A stretch of 64,000 nucleotides of DNA from an uncultured Anaerolineae bacterium. Its GTDB lineage: Bacteria; Chloroflexota; Anaerolineae; Promineifilales; Promineifilaceae. The DNA is taken from positions 49,353 to 113,352 of the forward strand of contig CAJQMR010000020.1 of NCBI GenBank assembly GCA_905479495.1. Direction: 5' to 3'. The notes under the pieces are model-generated. The model saw nothing but the letters and a program-made list of their open reading frames with translations, was not told the DNA's origin and made no database searches. Positions 62,142-64,000 of the stretch are shown in pieces. How positions within the stretch are numbered: the stretch's first letter is position 1; each line of letters opens with the position of its first letter. The translations under genes and the position numbers were made by a program.

Positions 62142-62276
62142 CTATCTTTCTGTTCTGTGCCACGGCCGTTTTTCTCGACGGCTCAGTCTGGCAGATAACA
62201 TACAAGCTGTAATCGTTAGCAGAACAGAAGCACCACCCCAAACGCCCACACAGAGATAAATTAATGATGTTTGCAT
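62142..62276 (-). CDS. Possible small single-TM protein (44 aa)
   Basis: ATG 62276 with AAGGG 7 nt upstream; 44 residues with one hydrophobic helix (SLIYLCVGVWGGASVLLTIT) and a basic tail (SARLSRREKRPWHR). It resembles small CcmD/subunit-like proteins in topology only. It lies 116 bp upstream of the redox operon in the same direction. Coding status uncertain. Confidence 0.35.
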   Translation of the reverse strand: MQTSLIYLCVGVWGGASVLLTITACMLSARLSRREKRPWHRTER

Positions 62277-62650
62277 TGCTGCCCTTTGGTGTTCGGTCCA
62301 GCGATCTCTTTTTTGGCCAGCAAGGACCATATTCTAAATAGTGTCATAAATCCCCGCTTGGTAACGGGCTGTAAACTTTTTCATAAGATCAATTTTTTAG
62401 CCACAATTTTTCCTTATATATCCACATATAAATCAATATTTATACGCCTGTAATTCTTTAAAATTAAGTTACCCAAGAATTTATTTTCGTTAGGGAGTGA
62501 TAAACAGTTTCATCGCAGATGCTTTGCCTGATCCAGCAGACTGACGCACCCAACGGCCGTAAATTTCGGTGAAAGCGAAAATTTGGCGATTCTTCATGCT
62601 TTCATCCCATGCACCGCTAAACGGGAAGAAAAAATACAGGAGGTAGTATC
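62277..62650. other. Gene-free 374-bp region between the redox operon and the divergent CTECH protein gene
   Basis: AT-rich centre (62390-62490) where promoters in both directions are likely. It contains one ACGGCCGT (62553) and AGGAGG just before the ATG at 62651. No clear dyad or riboswitch is seen. Confidence 0.5.
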
Positions 62651-64000
62651 ATGAAAAAGGGGTATTTCTGGCTAATCGGCCTGGGGATCTGTTTGATTGC
62701 CTTGGGCTGGGGATTGAAGCCAACCAAAGCCGCCGCAAACAATACGGCGGAAGAAACGGCCGCAGCCAACAACGCACACCAATTTTATGGCATACAAACA
62801 CAAACCAACCAGCGCCAAGGCGGTGGGGAATGTGATATTTACGCCGTTGATCTGATTGGGGCCTGGGTAGATGCTGGGGCGGCAGACGGCCGTTTCCCCT
62901 TCACCTCCCTCAACGACGAATCGTGCACGGGCGACTTCACCATCGATGTGCTCCCATTATTCACAACAGAAGATGCCTGGTTTGCAGGTTCACAAGCCTG
63001 CACAGAATGCCACTTCGACAACTCCGAAGATTCCCGACATGAGATGGATCTGAGCAGCTTGGCTGGCATCATGATGGGCGGTGATGTGCTGTCAGACCCG
63101 CCAGGCGTTGCCATTGTGCTGCCCGGCGATTGGGACAACTCCAAGCTGCGCGCCCGGCTGCGCAACAACCGCATGCCCCCTGGCTGGGAATTCGACATCG
63201 AAGAAACCAACCGCGACGGCCCGCTGCTAGAACATGACGGTGGCAACGTCTACGCCGTGGAACTAATCGGAGCCTGGGTAAACGCAGGCGCGCCAGATGG
63301 CGACTTTGTCTGGACCGACATGGACGGCAGCGAACATGACGGCAGCTTTGAAGCCGATGTTTTGCCTCTTTTCACTGAAGAAGATGCCTGGTTTGAAGGA
63401 TCGCAAGCCTGCACCGAATGCCACTTCGACAACTCCGAAGATTCCCGGCATGAGATGAACCTCGGCAGCTACGACGGCATCATGCTCGGCGGCGACGTCC
63501 TTTCCGAACCACCCGGTGTGGCCATTGTGCTGCCCGGCGATTGGGACAACTCCAAGCTGCGCGCCCGGCTGCGTAACAACCGCATGCCCCCCGGCTGGGA
63601 ATTCGACATCGAGGAAACCAACCGGGATGGTCCAATTATCACCGTGGGCCTGGTTAACACATCCACGACAAGTGGCGATTGTGATATCTATGCAGTTGAT
63701 CTGATTGGGGCCTGGGTAGATGCTGGGGCGGCAGACGGCCGTTTCCCCTTCACTTCCCTCAACGATGAAGCCTGCTTTGGCGATTTCAACGCAGACGTCT
63801 TGCCTCTTTTTACCACGGAAGATGCCTGGTTTGAAGGCTCACAAGCCTGCACCGAGTGCCACTTCGACAACTCCGAAGATTCCCGACATGAGATGAACCT
63901 CGGCAGCTACGATGGCATCATGCTCGGCGGCGATGTGCTGTCAGACCCGCCAGGAGTGGCCATTGTGCTGCCCGGTGACTGGTCCAACTCCAAGCTGCGC
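62651..64000 (+). CDS. Secreted cytochrome c-like protein of repeated CTECH domains, partial
   Basis: 450 codons open to the window edge; no stop is reached. Signal peptide (KKGYFWLIGLGICLIALGWG), then three ~140-residue repeats, each with DIYAVDLIGAWVDAG-type opening, one heme motif CTECH followed by FDNSEDSRHEM, PPGVAIVLPGDWDNSKLRAR, and RNNRMPPGWEFD whose Met may be the distal heme ligand. Repeats are nearly identical over long stretches. AGGAGG precedes ATG. Divergent from the redox operon, so probably a further extracytoplasmic electron carrier. The third repeat is cut by the window end. Confidence 0.88.
   Translation, partial: MKKGYFWLIGLGICLIALGWGLKPTKAAANNTAEETAAANNAHQFYGIQTQTNQRQGGGECDIYAVDLIGAWVDAGAADGRFPFTSLNDESCTGDFTIDVLPLFTTEDAWFAGSQACTECHFDNSEDSRHEMDLSSLAGIMMGGDVLSDPPGVAIVLPGDWDNSKLRARLRNNRMPPGWEFDIEETNRDGPLLEHDGGNVYAVELIGAWVNAGAPDGDFVWTDMDGSEHDGSFEADVLPLFTEEDAWFEGSQACTECHFDNSEDSRHEMNLGSYDGIMLGGDVLSEPPGVAIVLPGDWDNSKLRARLRNNRMPPGWEFDIEETNRDGPIITVGLVNTSTTSGDCDIYAVDLIGAWVDAGAADGRFPFTSLNDEACFGDFNADVLPLFTTEDAWFEGSQACTECHFDNSEDSRHEMNLGSYDGIMLGGDVLSDPPGVAIVLPGDWSNSKLR
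62828..64000. repeat. Three ~415-430-bp direct repeats within the CTECH protein gene
   Basis: Repeat openings lie near 62831, 63247 and 63680. The longest shared DNA blocks cover the CTECH region and the PGDWDNSKLRAR region, with only scattered third-position changes, suggesting recent duplication or gene conversion. Confidence 0.82.

Larger units (their letters stand above)
1..64000. repeat. Dispersed iterated palindrome ACGGCCGT (about 94 copies)
   Basis: Examples: 1392, 2469, 2601, 2682, 9824, 15015, 26964, 33485, 41675, 41702, 50119, 50136, 53306, 60687, 60695, 63735. A common extended form is GAAACGGCCGTTTC. In coding DNA it is read as TAV (often ETAV), as NGR/DGR, or in the third frame with RP. 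Spacing is irregular; close pairs occur at 41675/41702, 42731/42758, 50119/50136 and 60687/60695. Confidence 0.93.

Overview
The window looks like chromosomal DNA of an uncultured member of the Chloroflexota, probably an Anaerolineae/Ardenticatenia-type filament. This is inferred from the family mix: histidine kinases with a 7TM N-terminal region, an effector-associated EAD7 protein, a DUF4469 fragment, DHH-CBS-nucleotidyltransferase fusions, many TPTP-linker secreted proteins and lipoproteins, and no outer-membrane assembly genes. The most pervasive feature is an 8-bp palindrome, ACGGCCGT (often extended to GAAACGGCCGTTTC). I count about 94 copies by eye in 64 kb, in genes and spacers alike, against about one expected by chance.

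Layout. 1-4 kb: the 5' part of a TorD-like molybdoenzyme chaperone gene, an orphan TAXI-type solute-binding lipoprotein, and a NarL/NarX-like two-component pair. The first two genes share a ~75-bp promoter element with identical internal spacing. 4.2-9.1 kb: two paralogous secreted proteins, a phosphodiester-glycosidase-like lipoprotein and a DUF2344 protein. 9.4-17.7 kb: a compact signalling operon of one REC-histidine kinase, three consecutive 7TM histidine kinases joined by 4-bp ATGA overlaps, and two stand-alone receivers. 17.8-31 kb: EAD7-TM-TolB-propeller protein, LysM/M23 lipoprotein, HIT protein, PEP/pyruvate-binding protein, Na+/H+ antiporter, stress-type glycine-rich protein, a LuxR regulator with a degenerate receiver, and a DHH-CBS-CBS-nucleotidyltransferase fusion.

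31-41 kb is the defence/mobile island: a REP-associated tyrosine transposase, then a 211-bp unit present three times in tandem (the 3' end of hsdS plus a 16-bp-stem hairpin), then a type I restriction-modification operon in the order hsdR - NACHT NTPase - hsdM - hsdS. The NACHT gene is translationally coupled inside the operon. The NACHT and hsdM genes contain no copy of the genome palindrome.

41-54 kb: lipoproteins, a membrane protein and lytic transglycosylase downstream of a LexA-box-like promoter with a structured leader, a UPF0173 hydrolase, an M28 peptidase, an SPFH protein, an ECF sigma/anti-sigma pair, tRNA-Gln(CTG) beside gltX, and a zinc/manganese-type ABC binding lipoprotein. 54-64 kb: a redox locus for envelope electron transfer, with a 26-heme and an 18-heme cytochrome c, a cytochrome-b-like membrane protein, a 2[4Fe-4S] ferredoxin, an FAD/NAD(P)H oxidoreductase and an accessory membrane protein. 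A divergent secreted protein built of near-identical CTECH repeats runs off the window end. A plausible electron path is NAD(P)H or quinol -> ferredoxin/flavoprotein and membrane cytochrome b -> 18-heme -> 26-heme protein -> outside; this is inference from gene content and order.
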